A stretch of 64,000 nucleotides of DNA, taken from contig DFLT01000007.1 in the NCBI GenBank assembly GCA_002375465.1, positions 198,151 through 262,150 on the forward strand, written 5' to 3'. This document shows, piece by piece, positions 7,508-16,444 of the stretch. Made by a program: the position numbers and the translations under genes. The DNA is from Alphaproteobacteria bacterium UBA3612. Its GTDB lineage: Bacteria > Pseudomonadota > Alphaproteobacteria > Sphingomonadales > Sphingomonadaceae. Position 1 is the first letter of the stretch. The number at the start of each line of letters is the position of its first letter. Below the pieces are notes generated by a model. That model made no database searches. It was not told the origin of the DNA and saw only the letters and a list, made by a program, of their open reading frames with translations.

Positions 7508-9049
7508 ATGTCGAAAGTCGCAATTATCGGTGCCGGGTTCGGAGGGCTGGCGCTGGCCATACGCCTGCAATCGGCGGGTCATCAGGTGACGCTGATCGAA
7601 CGGCGCGACAAGCCCGGCGGACGGGCCTATGCCTGGGAAAAGGAAGGCTACACGTTTGACGCCGGCCCCACGGTCGTGACCGATCCGGCCTGCCTGGCAG
7701 AGCTGTTCAGCCTGACCGACCGAAATATCGCGGACTATGTCGACATGGTGCCGGTTCAGCCATTCTACCGCCTTTATTGGGAGGATGGCCGCACATTCGA
7801 TTACACCAATGACGACGAGAAGCTGTTCGCCCAGCTGGCCGAGCGTGGCCCCGGTGAAGTAGCCGGATATCGCGAATTCATGGCCTATGCCGAAAACGTC
7901 TATCGCGAAGGCTATCAGAAGCTGGGGCACGAGGCGTTTCTGGATTTCCGTTCCATGATCTCCGCGGCGCCCGCGCTGATGAAATATGAGGCGTATCGAA
8001 GCGTCTATGCCATCGTGTCCCGCTATATAAAGGACGAGCAGCTAAGGCAGGCGTTCAGTTTTCATACCCTGCTGGTGGGCGGAAACCCCTTCAAGACGTC
8101 AGCCATCTATGCGCTGATCCACGCGCTGGAAAAACGCGACGGCGTGTGGTTTCCGAAGGGCGGCACGCATGCGCTCGTCCGAGGCCTTGAAAAGCTGTTC
8201 ACCGATCTGGGCGGCGAGACAATCCTGAGCACGGCGGTTGCCGAACTGGAGACGGAAGGGGATCGCATCTCTGCCGTCGTGACCGACGATGGCACCCGCC
8301 GCCGTTTCGATGCGGTGGCGTCGAACGGCGACATCGTCCACACCTATGATGCCTTGCTGCGCGGGCATCCGCGCGGAAAGCAGGCGGCGACGGCGCTGAA
8401 GCGCAAGAGCTTTTCACCCAGCCTGTTCGTGCTCTATTTCGGGGTGAAGCGGGAATATCCCGAAGTCCCCCATCACAATATCCTGTTCGGCAATCGCTAT
8501 AAGGAACTGCTGTCCGAAATTTACGGGCGCAGCGAATTGCCGGACGATTTCAGCCTGTACCTGCACCACCCCACGGCGACCGACCCCAGCCTGTCACCGC
8601 CCGGACGCTCCACCTTCTACGTGCTTGCGCCGGTGCCGCACATGGGCAGGTACAAGGGCGACTGGGATGCGGTCGCCGAACCCTATGGGGACCGGCTGCT
8701 CGCCTATCTGGAGGAACATCTGTTGCCCGGCCTGCGGGAAAATATCGAGGTACGGCATCATTTCACGCCGAAGGATTTCTCCTCCGAACTGAACGCGCAT
8801 CTGGGGTCCGCCTTCAGCCTGGAGCCGGTGCTGTGGCAGTCGGCCTATTTCCGGGTTCATAACCGCGACGATGTGGTGAGGAACCTGTATTTCGCCGGGG
8901 CAGGCACGCATCCGGGGGCGGGAATTCCGGGCGTCGTCGGCTCAGCGAAGGCGACAGCCAAACTGATGCTGAAGGATCTCGATCGGCAGGAACAACTGGG
9001 CCGGTACACGCGCAGGCAGGCACCGCCCCGGCAGCATTCGGCGCCCTAG
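7508..9049 (+). CDS. crtI: Phytoene desaturase
   Basis: CrtI is the FAD-dependent enzyme that converts phytoene to lycopene by four desaturations. The N-terminal VAIIGAGFGGLALAIRL is the dinucleotide-binding motif. FDAGPTVVTDP and the C-terminal AGAGTHPGAGIPGVVGS block are CrtI signatures. Its 513 residues are family-typical. AAAGAG lies seven bases before the ATG, and the gap to crtY is 55 nt, so co-transcription is likely. The C-terminal tail is Arg/Gln-rich and variable in this family. Confidence 0.96.
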   Translation: MSKVAIIGAGFGGLALAIRLQSAGHQVTLIERRDKPGGRAYAWEKEGYTFDAGPTVVTDPACLAELFSLTDRNIADYVDMVPVQPFYRLYWEDGRTFDYTNDDEKLFAQLAERGPGEVAGYREFMAYAENVYREGYQKLGHEAFLDFRSMISAAPALMKYEAYRSVYAIVSRYIKDEQLRQAFSFHTLLVGGNPFKTSAIYALIHALEKRDGVWFPKGGTHALVRGLEKLFTDLGGETILSTAVAELETEGDRISAVVTDDGTRRRFDAVASNGDIVHTYDALLRGHPRGKQAATALKRKSFSPSLFVLYFGVKREYPEVPHHNILFGNRYKELLSEIYGRSELPDDFSLYLHHPTATDPSLSPPGRSTFYVLAPVPHMGRYKGDWDAVAEPYGDRLLAYLEEHLLPGLRENIEVRHHFTPKDFSSELNAHLGSAFSLEPVLWQSAYFRVHNRDDVVRNLYFAGAGTHPGAGIPGVVGSAKATAKLMLKDLDRQEQLGRYTRRQAPPRQHSAP

Positions 9050-9142
9050 CCGCGCGATTTCTGCTGCTGCCTTCGTTCGTGCCGTTCGTGAAGGTGTCAT
9101 GGCGCTTTTCCCGGAGGGGCTCTGCCCCTATTGCGGTCGGCG

Positions 9143-10117
9143 ATGACGTCTGATGAAAATCTCGATAAATGGGCGGCCGGATCGATTGCGAAGGGGTCGA
9201 AGAGTTTCGCTCTCGCCTCTCGCCTGTTCGATCGCGACACAAAGCGGCGCGTGCGCCTGCTATATGCCTGGTGCCGCCACTGCGACGATGTCGTCGACGG
9301 ACAGGAGGGCGGGCGCGGGTCGGTGACTGCCGATAATGACGTGCTGCAGCGCCTCGCCACACTGCGCGAGCGGACGCGCGCCGGACTTGCCGATCCCGAT
9401 TCGGAGAGCGGCGCATTCGCGGCAATTGGACGGGTCGCGGCAGAGACGGGCCTGCCCCACGAACTGCCGATGCGGCATCTGGATGGCTTTGCCATGGACG
9501 CCTATGAGCGGCCCTATCGCTCGCTCGCCGATACGCTCGATTATTGCGAGCATGTCGCGGGCGTGGTCGGCCGCATGATGGCCGTGGTCATGGGCGTCTC
9601 GCCTGAGCGGGAGGACGTTTTGACGCGCGCGGCAGATCTTGGCCTCGCCTTTCAGCTGACGAATATTTCGCGCGACGTGCTGGAAGATGCCGCCAATGAT
9701 CGTTGCTATCTGCCAGATGAGATGCTGGCAGCGCGCGGCGTGACGCCGGGCGACCATGCCCGACCGCAACACAGGGGTGCGTTGGTCGATGTAGTGGGCG
9801 AGTTGCTGGACCTTGCCGATCATTATTATGCCAGCGCGCGGGTGGGGGCGACGCACCTGCCGCCACGAGCGGCGTGGGCCGTCCTGACGGCGGAGAAGGT
9901 CTATCGCGCGATCGGGGAGAAGGTCCGCGCGGCGGGTGCAGCCGCCTGGGACGAGCGGCAGCACACGTCGACATGGGAAAAGGCGGGCATGTTGCTAGCG
10001 GCACGCGCAGAGGCGCAGGCGCCGCCGCAGCCTCTCGACAAGCGGCCGGGATTGTGGACATGGGGCGACTCCGCCGTTTGGTATCCGCCGGAAAGACCTG
10101 TAAACGGAGGCGCATGA
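9143..10117 (+). CDS. crtB: Phytoene synthase
   Basis: CrtB joins two geranylgeranyl diphosphates head-to-head into phytoene. The two Mg-diphosphate-binding Asp motifs are present: DDVVD at residues 48-52 within YAWCRHCDDVVDG, and ISRDVLEDAANDRCYLP near residue 180. The ATG at 9143 gives 324 residues. A TTG at 9131 is an alternative that sits better relative to GGAGG at 9113-9117. That GGAGG overlaps a small hairpin (AGGGGC at 9115-9120 with GCCCCT at 9124-9129), which may tune translation. The stop overlaps the crtW start (ATGA). No GGPP synthase gene is present here. Confidence 0.95.
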   Translation: MTSDENLDKWAAGSIAKGSKSFALASRLFDRDTKRRVRLLYAWCRHCDDVVDGQEGGRGSVTADNDVLQRLATLRERTRAGLADPDSESGAFAAIGRVAAETGLPHELPMRHLDGFAMDAYERPYRSLADTLDYCEHVAGVVGRMMAVVMGVSPEREDVLTRAADLGLAFQLTNISRDVLEDAANDRCYLPDEMLAARGVTPGDHARPQHRGALVDVVGELLDLADHYYASARVGATHLPPRAAWAVLTAEKVYRAIGEKVRAAGAAAWDERQHTSTWEKAGMLLAARAEAQAPPQPLDKRPGLWTWGDSAVWYPPERPVNGGA

Positions 10118-10872
10118 GCGCCACGCGGCAGTCCCTGATCGGCCTTGGCATTGCGGGTCTTTTTGTCCTGTCATGGCTGGGCGTGCATTTCGGCGCGATC
10201 TTCACGATTTCGCTTGGGTGGGAAACGCTGGGCCTGACGCTGGCGCTGATCGTGCTGCAAAGCTGGCTGTCGACGGCGCTGTTCATCAGTGCCCATGATG
10301 CCATGCACGGATCGCTGGCGCCGCGCTGGCCCCGACTGCAGCGGGCGGTGGGGCGCCTGGCGCTGATGATCTATGCCGGCATCGATTATCGCGCGTTCGA
10401 ACCGAAGCATTTCGACCATCACAAACATGTCGGAACGGGGCGCGATCCCGATTTTCACGTGGAAAACCCCCGGCAATTCGCCCCGTGGCTGGTTGCATTT
10501 TTCAGCCGTTACTACACCCATGCGCAGATCGGCCGCATCACTCTGGTCGCCATCATCTACATGCTAACGGGGGCAGGGCTGGCCAATATCGTCGTGTTCT
10601 GGGCGGTGCCGGCCTTGCTGGCGTTGCTGCAGCTGTTCTATTTTGGCACCTATCTGCCGCATCGACATGGCGAGGATACCTTCGCCGACCGGCACAGGGC
10701 GCGCTCCACGCGATTTCCGGAATTGCTGTCGCTGCTGACCTGCTTCCATTTCGGCGGCTATCATCACGAGCATCATCTTTACCCGTCGGAGCCGTGGTGG
10801 CGGCTGCCGGCGCGGCGTCAGCGGGAAAGGTCGAAATCCTCCGCATATGAGCCGAGGCGCTCATCGACCTGA
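10114..10872 (+). CDS. crtW: Beta-carotene 4-ketolase
   Basis: The ATG at 10114 overlaps the crtB stop in ATGA, indicating translational coupling. The 252-residue integral membrane di-iron oxygenase has the three His motifs of CrtW: HDAMHG (61-66), HFDHHKHVG (99-107) and FHFGGYHHEHHLYP near residue 212. It adds 4-keto groups to beta-ionone rings, giving canthaxanthin; with CrtZ it gives astaxanthin-type products. About four hydrophobic segments are visible. The last 55 nt overlap the 3' end of the convergent sulfotransferase gene. Confidence 0.95.
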   Translation: MSATRQSLIGLGIAGLFVLSWLGVHFGAIFTISLGWETLGLTLALIVLQSWLSTALFISAHDAMHGSLAPRWPRLQRAVGRLALMIYAGIDYRAFEPKHFDHHKHVGTGRDPDFHVENPRQFAPWLVAFFSRYYTHAQIGRITLVAIIYMLTGAGLANIVVFWAVPALLALLQLFYFGTYLPHRHGEDTFADRHRARSTRFPELLSLLTCFHFGGYHHEHHLYPSEPWWRLPARRQRERSKSSAYEPRRSST

Positions 10873-12059
10873 GCTGGCTGAATGCCAAATTCTGCCAGAC
10901 TGTAGCGGTGGGGGGTGACAAGATGTCGGGTCTGGGCGCGAGCCATATACGCACGCATGTTCTCCAGGCCGCTCGTCGACCCCGGACCGGCGGTGGGATC
11001 GAGACCCAGCCAGTCATAGATACGGCCAATCTCCCGCGTCCAATCGTCGTTCATGTCCTCAAAACGCACGTCGATGGCGGCGACATGCGGATGGGCGCGG
11101 CGGAATGCCTGCATCGATTCCACCCGCCATGCCGTCTTGTGCAGCCATTCGGCGCCACACCATTCGGGGGTCACCCGATCCGACTGTAGCTGCATATAGT
11201 TCCACGCCAGAGACGCCGCCGACGCCACGATCTGCCGCGGGGCTCGGTGGATGAATATCAGGCGGGCATCGGGAAAGACCTGCAGCAGCTCTGGCAGATC
11301 CTGCATATATTGCGGCGTTTTCAAAACCCATGGCTTTGCCGGATCATCGCCGCGCCGCTCGCCCGTCAACTGCATCCAGCGCTTCAGCCAGCGATAGGCG
11401 CCCCGCTGCGGCGTCCGTTCCATCCAGCGCGCCCAGGACGGGATCGGTCGCTGCGCCTCTATCTGGGCGCCTGAAAGGGCAAGTTCGAGGATACCGAGTT
11501 CCTCGTCGCTGTCGCGCGGACCGCCGGGGTGAATCGTGCGGATCGCCGGGTTCAGCCGGTCCGATGCCCATTGCAGGCCGCGCGTGGCAAGAATGCGATG
11601 CCGGTCGCTGCGGTCGGGCGCGGGGTTGAGGGCCTCGAACAGGCGGGTGGACACGAACCGCGGATCAGCGGCAAGCAGGCGTTGCAGGCGCGTCGTCCCA
11701 CTGCGCATTGAGCCGACAATGATGATCGGCGCTGCCACCGGGCGACGCTCGATTTGCAGGTCGGCGGCCAGCATCGCCTCGCAACGCAACCGCTGGACGA
11801 GGGCGCGCCGAATGCCGCCATAGGACAGCGTCCGGCCAAGCGCGGTCAGTCCGGCCTCCTCGTGCAAAGCCTCGGCCAGACGCTCTAGCCGCGCTGCAAG
11901 GCCCGGCTCGTTGAACTCCGTCAGACCGGAGACGCGCTGCGCATCCTCCATCAGCGCCTTGGCGGTCAGGACCGGCGGCGGCGCGAAGCCCTGTCGCCAC
12001 AGCGTCGAAAGCGCGCGATTCGCGAATCGGACGGTGGGGCGGGGGACAATATCAGTCAT
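10818..12059 (-). CDS. Sulfotransferase family protein in the carotenoid locus
   Basis: This 413-residue protein has the PAPS-binding elements of sulfotransferases. The 5'-phosphosulfate loop GSMRSGTTRLQRLL is at residues 116-129, and the 3'-phosphate segment HRAPRQIVASAASL is at 270-283, within a Sulfotransfer_3-like fold. It transfers sulfate from PAPS to an acceptor hydroxyl or amine. The acceptor is unknown. It sits between crtW, whose 3' end it overlaps by 55 nt, and crtZ, which is on the same strand 71 nt upstream. A hydroxylated carotenoid acceptor is therefore an attractive inference, but relatives of this family are widespread in sphingomonads in other contexts. Confidence 0.88.
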   Translation of the reverse strand: MTDIVPRPTVRFANRALSTLWRQGFAPPPVLTAKALMEDAQRVSGLTEFNEPGLAARLERLAEALHEEAGLTALGRTLSYGGIRRALVQRLRCEAMLAADLQIERRPVAAPIIIVGSMRSGTTRLQRLLAADPRFVSTRLFEALNPAPDRSDRHRILATRGLQWASDRLNPAIRTIHPGGPRDSDEELGILELALSGAQIEAQRPIPSWARWMERTPQRGAYRWLKRWMQLTGERRGDDPAKPWVLKTPQYMQDLPELLQVFPDARLIFIHRAPRQIVASAASLAWNYMQLQSDRVTPEWCGAEWLHKTAWRVESMQAFRRAHPHVAAIDVRFEDMNDDWTREIGRIYDWLGLDPTAGPGSTSGLENMRAYMARAQTRHLVTPHRYSLAEFGIQPAQVDERLGSYAEDFDLSR

Positions 12060-12130
12060 CTGCCGCCCCCTATCGCCATTCTGCTCCGCTATCGAGCGAC
12101 GGTCCGGCGGTGGGCCAGTGATTTCTGACT

Positions 12131-12637
12131 TTAACTTCGAACGCTATTCCTGGGCGCGCGTAGCTGGGCCTGGTTGCGTGCAAGCTGCGCCTTCAGGTCG
12201 CGAACCGGCGGCGCGTAAAGAAAACCGAAGCTGACCGTGCCATGCTTGGAACTGGCGGCGTGGTGGATTTTGTGGGCCTGAACGATGCGCTTCATCCAGC
12301 GGGATTTCGGTACGTAGCGATTTGGCAGGCGCTGATGCACCATCAGATCGTGAAAGACGAAATAGATCAGCCCGTACAGCGCGATGCCCAGGCCGATCCA
12401 GGCGAGGCCTGGCCAGAAGCCCAACTGCGTCCCCATGGCGATGAGCGCGATGGAGGGCAGGGCGAAGATGACGCCGAACCAGTCGTTCTTCTCAAACGTG
12501 CCGGTGCGCGGCTCATGGTGCGATTTATGCAGGCTCCAGAGGAAGCCGTGCATGACCCAGCGGTGCATGACATAGGCGAACGCCTCCATGAAGAGGACGG
12601 TTGCGAGTGCGAGAAGGAGGCCGGTGGCGACGGACAT
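12131..12637 (-). CDS. crtZ: Beta-carotene 3-hydroxylase
   Basis: This 168-residue fatty-acid-hydroxylase-superfamily membrane protein shows the CrtZ His clusters: HRWVMHGFLWSLHKSHH (residues 25-41), HDLMVHQR near residue 100 and HKIHHA near 125. It introduces 3-hydroxyls on beta-ionone rings, giving zeaxanthin, or astaxanthin together with CrtW. The ATG at 12637 puts the first membrane helix directly at the N-terminus. An ATG at 12676 would add 13 residues of no family character. It is oriented opposite to crtYIBW and upstream of the sulfotransferase gene, with which it may be co-transcribed. Confidence 0.93.
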   Translation of the reverse strand: MSVATGLLLALATVLFMEAFAYVMHRWVMHGFLWSLHKSHHEPRTGTFEKNDWFGVIFALPSIALIAMGTQLGFWPGLAWIGLGIALYGLIYFVFHDLMVHQRLPNRYVPKSRWMKRIVQAHKIHHAASSKHGTVSFGFLYAPPVRDLKAQLARNQAQLRAPRNSVRS

Positions 12638-12760
12638 GCTGCCATGCGATATAGTGCACCTGATCCGCCAATGCACCTGCGACGTAGCGACGTCTCAGCA
12701 AAGGTTCATCTGCACCCGGATATCGTGCGTTCGAATCGTAGGACAGGAGTCTGGATACCC

Positions 12761-13201
12761 ATGCGCTTTGCCGCTGCTCTTTCCCTTGCCGCGCTGGCAC
12801 TGACATCGGCGTGTCGCCCCCATCCCGCGGACATCGAATTGCTGCTGGGCGCGCGCGGTCTGAATCAGGAGCAGGCGTCCTGCGTCGGATCGGGCCTGGC
12901 CCAGTTGACAGATGATGATTGGGCAGTGCTGTCGGAAATGGCGAAAGAGACCGCCATGACGCGGAACGACCTGGAAACCATGACCCTGGCCGATGTGCAG
13001 GACAAGCTGGCGATGCTGGGCGACGGCCAATTGGTAACGACGCTGGCGCGCACGGGGCTTGGGTGCATGCTGATGCACGGTGGTGAAGAGTGGGCCGGGG
13101 TGATTGCCCCTCGCAGTCAGGCGCCGGCGGAGGACTATCCCGAGGATGAATTTCCGGAAGATGAACCCTTCGACCTGCCGCCCGAAACATTCGAGATGTA
13201 G
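12761..13201 (+). CDS. Small putative lipoprotein, unknown function
   Basis: This 146-residue protein has a lipoprotein signal ending LALTSAC, with the lipidated Cys at residue 18. An AGGAG sequence (12744-12748) lies 12 bases upstream of the ATG. The mature part is helical with two further cysteines (near 47 and 107) and ends in an acidic, Pro/Glu/Asp-rich tail (EDYPEDEFPEDEP). I do not recognise a family. A longer open frame from 12242 is an antisense shadow of crtZ and is not used. It is probably an envelope protein. Confidence 0.75.
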   Translation: MRFAAALSLAALALTSACRPHPADIELLLGARGLNQEQASCVGSGLAQLTDDDWAVLSEMAKETAMTRNDLETMTLADVQDKLAMLGDGQLVTTLARTGLGCMLMHGGEEWAGVIAPRSQAPAEDYPEDEFPEDEPFDLPPETFEM

Positions 13202-13232
13202 AGTTCGGTACGAAACGGCGTCTGAAAGGCGG

Positions 13233-14348
13233 TCATGCCGCCATGGTCAGACGTTCGTATCGGCGTAGATAATGATCGGTGGGGCCGAACTGGTTTTCGA
13301 TCATCGTGGCCCGCTTGAAATAATGGCCGACGGCATATTCGTCTGAAATACCGTTGCCACCGTGCAGTTGCACGGCCTCCTGCCCGCAGAAGACGAGGCC
13401 CTTGCCCACCTTTGCCTTTGCCATTGCCACGGCGGCGGTGTCGGGCAGTTTCAGCGTCGCCATCAGGGTCATGGAGTGCGACTGTTCAACCTCCAGCAGC
13501 ATGTCCACCATGCGGAACTGCAGTACCTGGAACTTTGAAATGGGCACGCCGAACTGCTTGCGTTCTTTCGTATAGTCCATCGTCAGCTTGTGCAGCTGGC
13601 GCATGACGCCGACCCCCTCCGCGCACAGGGCGGCAATGGCTTCGTCGACGACCTTTCGCATGACGGGGCTGGCGGCGCCCTCCTGACCAAGGAGAGCGTC
13701 TTCGCCAATGGCAAGATTTTCGAATGTGATCTCGGAGGCGGTTCCGCCATCCACGAGGGGATAGTCGGTGCGGCTGACGCCGTTCGCATCGGCGGGGACG
13801 ACGAACAGGCTGATGCCATCTGCATCGGCTTTTTCGCCAGAGGTGCGCGCGCTGACGATCAGATGCGTGGCACAGGGCGCGTCGCGCACGACCGCCTTGT
13901 GTCCCGACAGGGTGTAACCGCCGCCCGTTTTGGTGGCGCTGACCTCGACATGATCCAGATTATAGCGGCCCTTCGGCTCGGCCCAGGCGAAGGCGAAACG
14001 CACATCGCCGGCGATGATCCCCTCAATGAGGTCGGTGCGGCCCGCCTCTCGGGCGAAGCCGCCACCCAGTATGACGGTCGACAAATAGGGCTCGACGACG
14101 AGGGATTTGCCGATCTCTTCCATGATGATCATGTTTTCGACCGGACCGCCGCCCAGGCCGCCCATCTCCTCAGAAAAGGGCGCACCCAGAATGCCCAGTT
14201 CCTCGGCAAAGGCTTTCCATATGTCGGGCGACCAGCCTGCCTGTGACCGGCTGATCTTCTGCCGCGTCTCGAAATCATAGCGGTCGGCGAGGAATCGCTG
14301 AAGCGTGTCGCGGACAATTGTCTGCGTTTCGGAATAGTCGAAGTTCAT
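13233..14348 (-). CDS. Acyl-CoA dehydrogenase
   Basis: This 371-residue FAD enzyme of the acyl-CoA dehydrogenase family catalyses alpha,beta-dehydrogenation of an acyl-CoA thioester. The N-terminal helical domain, the middle beta domain (FAFAWAEPKGRY...SGHKAVV) and the C-terminal helical domain with QEAVQLHGGNGISDEY are all recognisable. The substrate chain length cannot be told. It ends close to the convergent small lipoprotein gene. The 135-nt gap to the upstream response-regulator gene (14349-14483) shows only a short GC-rich hairpin. Confidence 0.93.
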   Translation of the reverse strand: MNFDYSETQTIVRDTLQRFLADRYDFETRQKISRSQAGWSPDIWKAFAEELGILGAPFSEEMGGLGGGPVENMIIMEEIGKSLVVEPYLSTVILGGGFAREAGRTDLIEGIIAGDVRFAFAWAEPKGRYNLDHVEVSATKTGGGYTLSGHKAVVRDAPCATHLIVSARTSGEKADADGISLFVVPADANGVSRTDYPLVDGGTASEITFENLAIGEDALLGQEGAASPVMRKVVDEAIAALCAEGVGVMRQLHKLTMDYTKERKQFGVPISKFQVLQFRMVDMLLEVEQSHSMTLMATLKLPDTAAVAMAKAKVGKGLVFCGQEAVQLHGGNGISDEYAVGHYFKRATMIENQFGPTDHYLRRYERLTMAA

Positions 14349-14483
14349 CTGGCGACGTCCCTTGAGTCCCTGATTTCCAGACAGGTGGGATAGGGATTTC
14401 GCCTTGCGGCGTCTCCCTTGCCATTCAGTTAGGGGGCGCCGTCCGCTTGTGCGGAAAACGGTGCCGGGCGCATCCGCGCCGGA

Positions 14484-15284
14484 TCAGAGGAAGCGCGCGA
14501 TGACTTCCCTGTAGGAACGGCTGACCTTTACCTGTGCGCCGGAACCCAAGGTCAGGAAGCTTTCGCCATTGGTGTGCGGTTTCACTTCCTTTACCTGATC
14601 CAGGTTGACGATGGTTGAGCGATGGACGCGCTGGAACATCTTCGGGTCCAGACGCCTTTCCAGGTCCTTCATCGTTTCACGCAGGATCAGCGTGTTATCG
14701 CCGGTATAGATGCACATATAATCGCCAGCCGCATCGATGCGTTCGATGCTGCCGACCTCCACGCGGAATATCTGACCCCGGTCCTTTATGTTGATCAGCT
14801 TTTCATAGCGGCCGGGATCCGTGGCGGCGCCGCCCCCTTCGGCATGGGCTTCCGCCGCCTCCGGAGCGACTTCGTTCAACAGCTCCTTCAACTGGCGACG
14901 CTCCACCTCGGCATTGCGCTCGGTCAGGCGCTGGCGCACGCGGGACAGCGTGTCCGACAGGCGGTCTTCGTCGACCGGTTTCATCAGATAATCGACGGCA
15001 TGAGCCTCGAAGGCCTTCAGCGCGAATTCATTATAGGCGGTCACCATGACGAACAGCGGCGGGTCTATGTCCTGCAGTGCGTTGATGACGCTGAACCCGT
15101 CAAATCCGGGCATCTGTATGTCCAGAAAGACGAGATCGGGCTTGTGCGTCTTGATGGCACGAATCGCCTCTCGCCCATTGGCGCAGGTGGTGACGATCTC
15201 GATGTCCTCATGAGGCGCCAGGCGCATCTCCAGGCCCTTCGTGGCGAGAGGCTCGTCATCGACGAGAATTGTGGAAATGGTCAT
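14484..15284 (-). CDS. LytTR-type response regulator
   Basis: This 266-residue protein has an N-terminal receiver domain (TILVDDEPLA; phospho-acceptor Asp in LVFLDIQMPG near residue 55; conserved Lys in MKPVDEDRL). Its C-terminal LytTR DNA-binding domain (about residues 165-266) contains the FQRVHRSTIVNL motif. Such regulators bind direct repeats and control surface, stress or transport genes. It follows the sensor kinase gene with a 4-nt overlap, so the pair forms one operon. No LytTR target could be assigned in the window. Confidence 0.93.
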   Translation of the reverse strand: MTISTILVDDEPLATKGLEMRLAPHEDIEIVTTCANGREAIRAIKTHKPDLVFLDIQMPGFDGFSVINALQDIDPPLFVMVTAYNEFALKAFEAHAVDYLMKPVDEDRLSDTLSRVRQRLTERNAEVERRQLKELLNEVAPEAAEAHAEGGGAATDPGRYEKLINIKDRGQIFRVEVGSIERIDAAGDYMCIYTGDNTLILRETMKDLERRLDPKMFQRVHRSTIVNLDQVKEVKPHTNGESFLTLGSGAQVKVSRSYREVIARFL

Positions 15285-16384
15285 GCGCTTGGCTCCTCCA
15301 GCTTCCCTGTATTTGTATCATACGGGATATCGAGCCGCGCTACCACGCCACCCTCCGGGCGATCCGCCAACATGAAGCTCGCTTTGTCGCCATAGCTCTC
15401 GGCAAGACGGTCGCGAATGTTCTTCAGCCCGACGCCGGTGCCATCCACGAAAATGGGGCGGGCGGCGTTGAGGCCCGGGCCGGTGTCGGCGACGTCGATG
15501 AAGACGCGGTCCTGCCCCACGCGCCGTGCGCTGACCATGATCGAGGCGCCTTCCTCCTGCGGCGTGACGGCGTATTTCACGGCATTTTCCGCCAGCGGCT
15601 GTAGGATCATCGATGGAATGCAGACCTTTTCCGCGCCCGGTTCGATGTCGAAGCTGGTTTGCAGGCGATCCTCGAAACGCATTCGTTCAATATCGAAATA
15701 GAGCTTCAGGGCGGCGAGTTCCTGTTCGAGCGAGACGCGGGTGCCGGGGTCCTCCGACAGCGAATAGCGCAGGAAAGAGGAAAGCCGTGACAACATGGAG
15801 TTCGCCCGCTCGTCCTTCAAAAGGACGAGGGTGGAAATCGAATTCAGCGTGTTGAACAGAAAATGCGGATTCACCTGATACCGCAGCATGGCGAGGCTGG
15901 CCTGTGATGCCTGTGCCTGCGCCTTCAACATGTCCTCCGTCTGCTGCGACAGCATCAGGTAGAAGTTGATGCCGTAATAGAGGCCGGACCATGCGCCAAG
16001 GACGCTGAGGTCGAGGAGGATGGCGCCAAAAAACTGCACCCCCTCCGGCCGGAACTCCGGATTGAAGAAGCGGGCATGCGCCCAGACCTCCAAAATCGAA
16101 AAAACCGACGACGCCACCACGATCACCAGCAGCGTCAGGGTCCAGACGAACACAGGCCGCATGCGAATGATGCGCCGGTACGCAGCCGACATCAGCAGGG
16201 TAAGCGAAAAGCCCGTCGCGGTAACGATCAGCGCCGGCAGGATGTAGTTGATGCCCATGGAATTGGCGAGGCCGCCAAAGGCGCGCAGAAAGAAATAGCC
16301 GGCCCAGCCGCCGCCCTGCAGCAGCCAGAAGGCGCGATTCTTGTCTGCGAAGAAACCCTTCGTGCGGGTAGTGTCGGGCTTCAT
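15281..16384 (-). CDS. LytS-type sensor histidine kinase
   Basis: The 367-residue membrane sensor has about four N-terminal hydrophobic helices (first about 150 residues). A coiled region with QAQASQA leads to the His_kinase domain: phospho-acceptor His in QVNPHFLFNTLNSI, N box QPLAENAVKYAV and G box DTGPGL...GTGVGLKNIRDRL. There is no periplasmic sensor domain, so the signal may be perceived within the membrane. It overlaps the response regulator gene by 4 nt (15281-15284). Confidence 0.93.
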   Translation of the reverse strand: MKPDTTRTKGFFADKNRAFWLLQGGGWAGYFFLRAFGGLANSMGINYILPALIVTATGFSLTLLMSAAYRRIIRMRPVFVWTLTLLVIVVASSVFSILEVWAHARFFNPEFRPEGVQFFGAILLDLSVLGAWSGLYYGINFYLMLSQQTEDMLKAQAQASQASLAMLRYQVNPHFLFNTLNSISTLVLLKDERANSMLSRLSSFLRYSLSEDPGTRVSLEQELAALKLYFDIERMRFEDRLQTSFDIEPGAEKVCIPSMILQPLAENAVKYAVTPQEEGASIMVSARRVGQDRVFIDVADTGPGLNAARPIFVDGTGVGLKNIRDRLAESYGDKASFMLADRPEGGVVARLDIPYDTNTGKLEEPSA

Positions 16385-16444
16385 GTCGTGACTGGTAGCA
16401 GGGCTGGCCTTTTATCGCCAGCGCCTGCGACGCACGGGACTCTT

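Noticed and set aside
12242..12760. Upstream extension of the small lipoprotein frame
   Set aside because: Antisense to crtZ; the lipoprotein signal and AGGAG point to the start at 12761.
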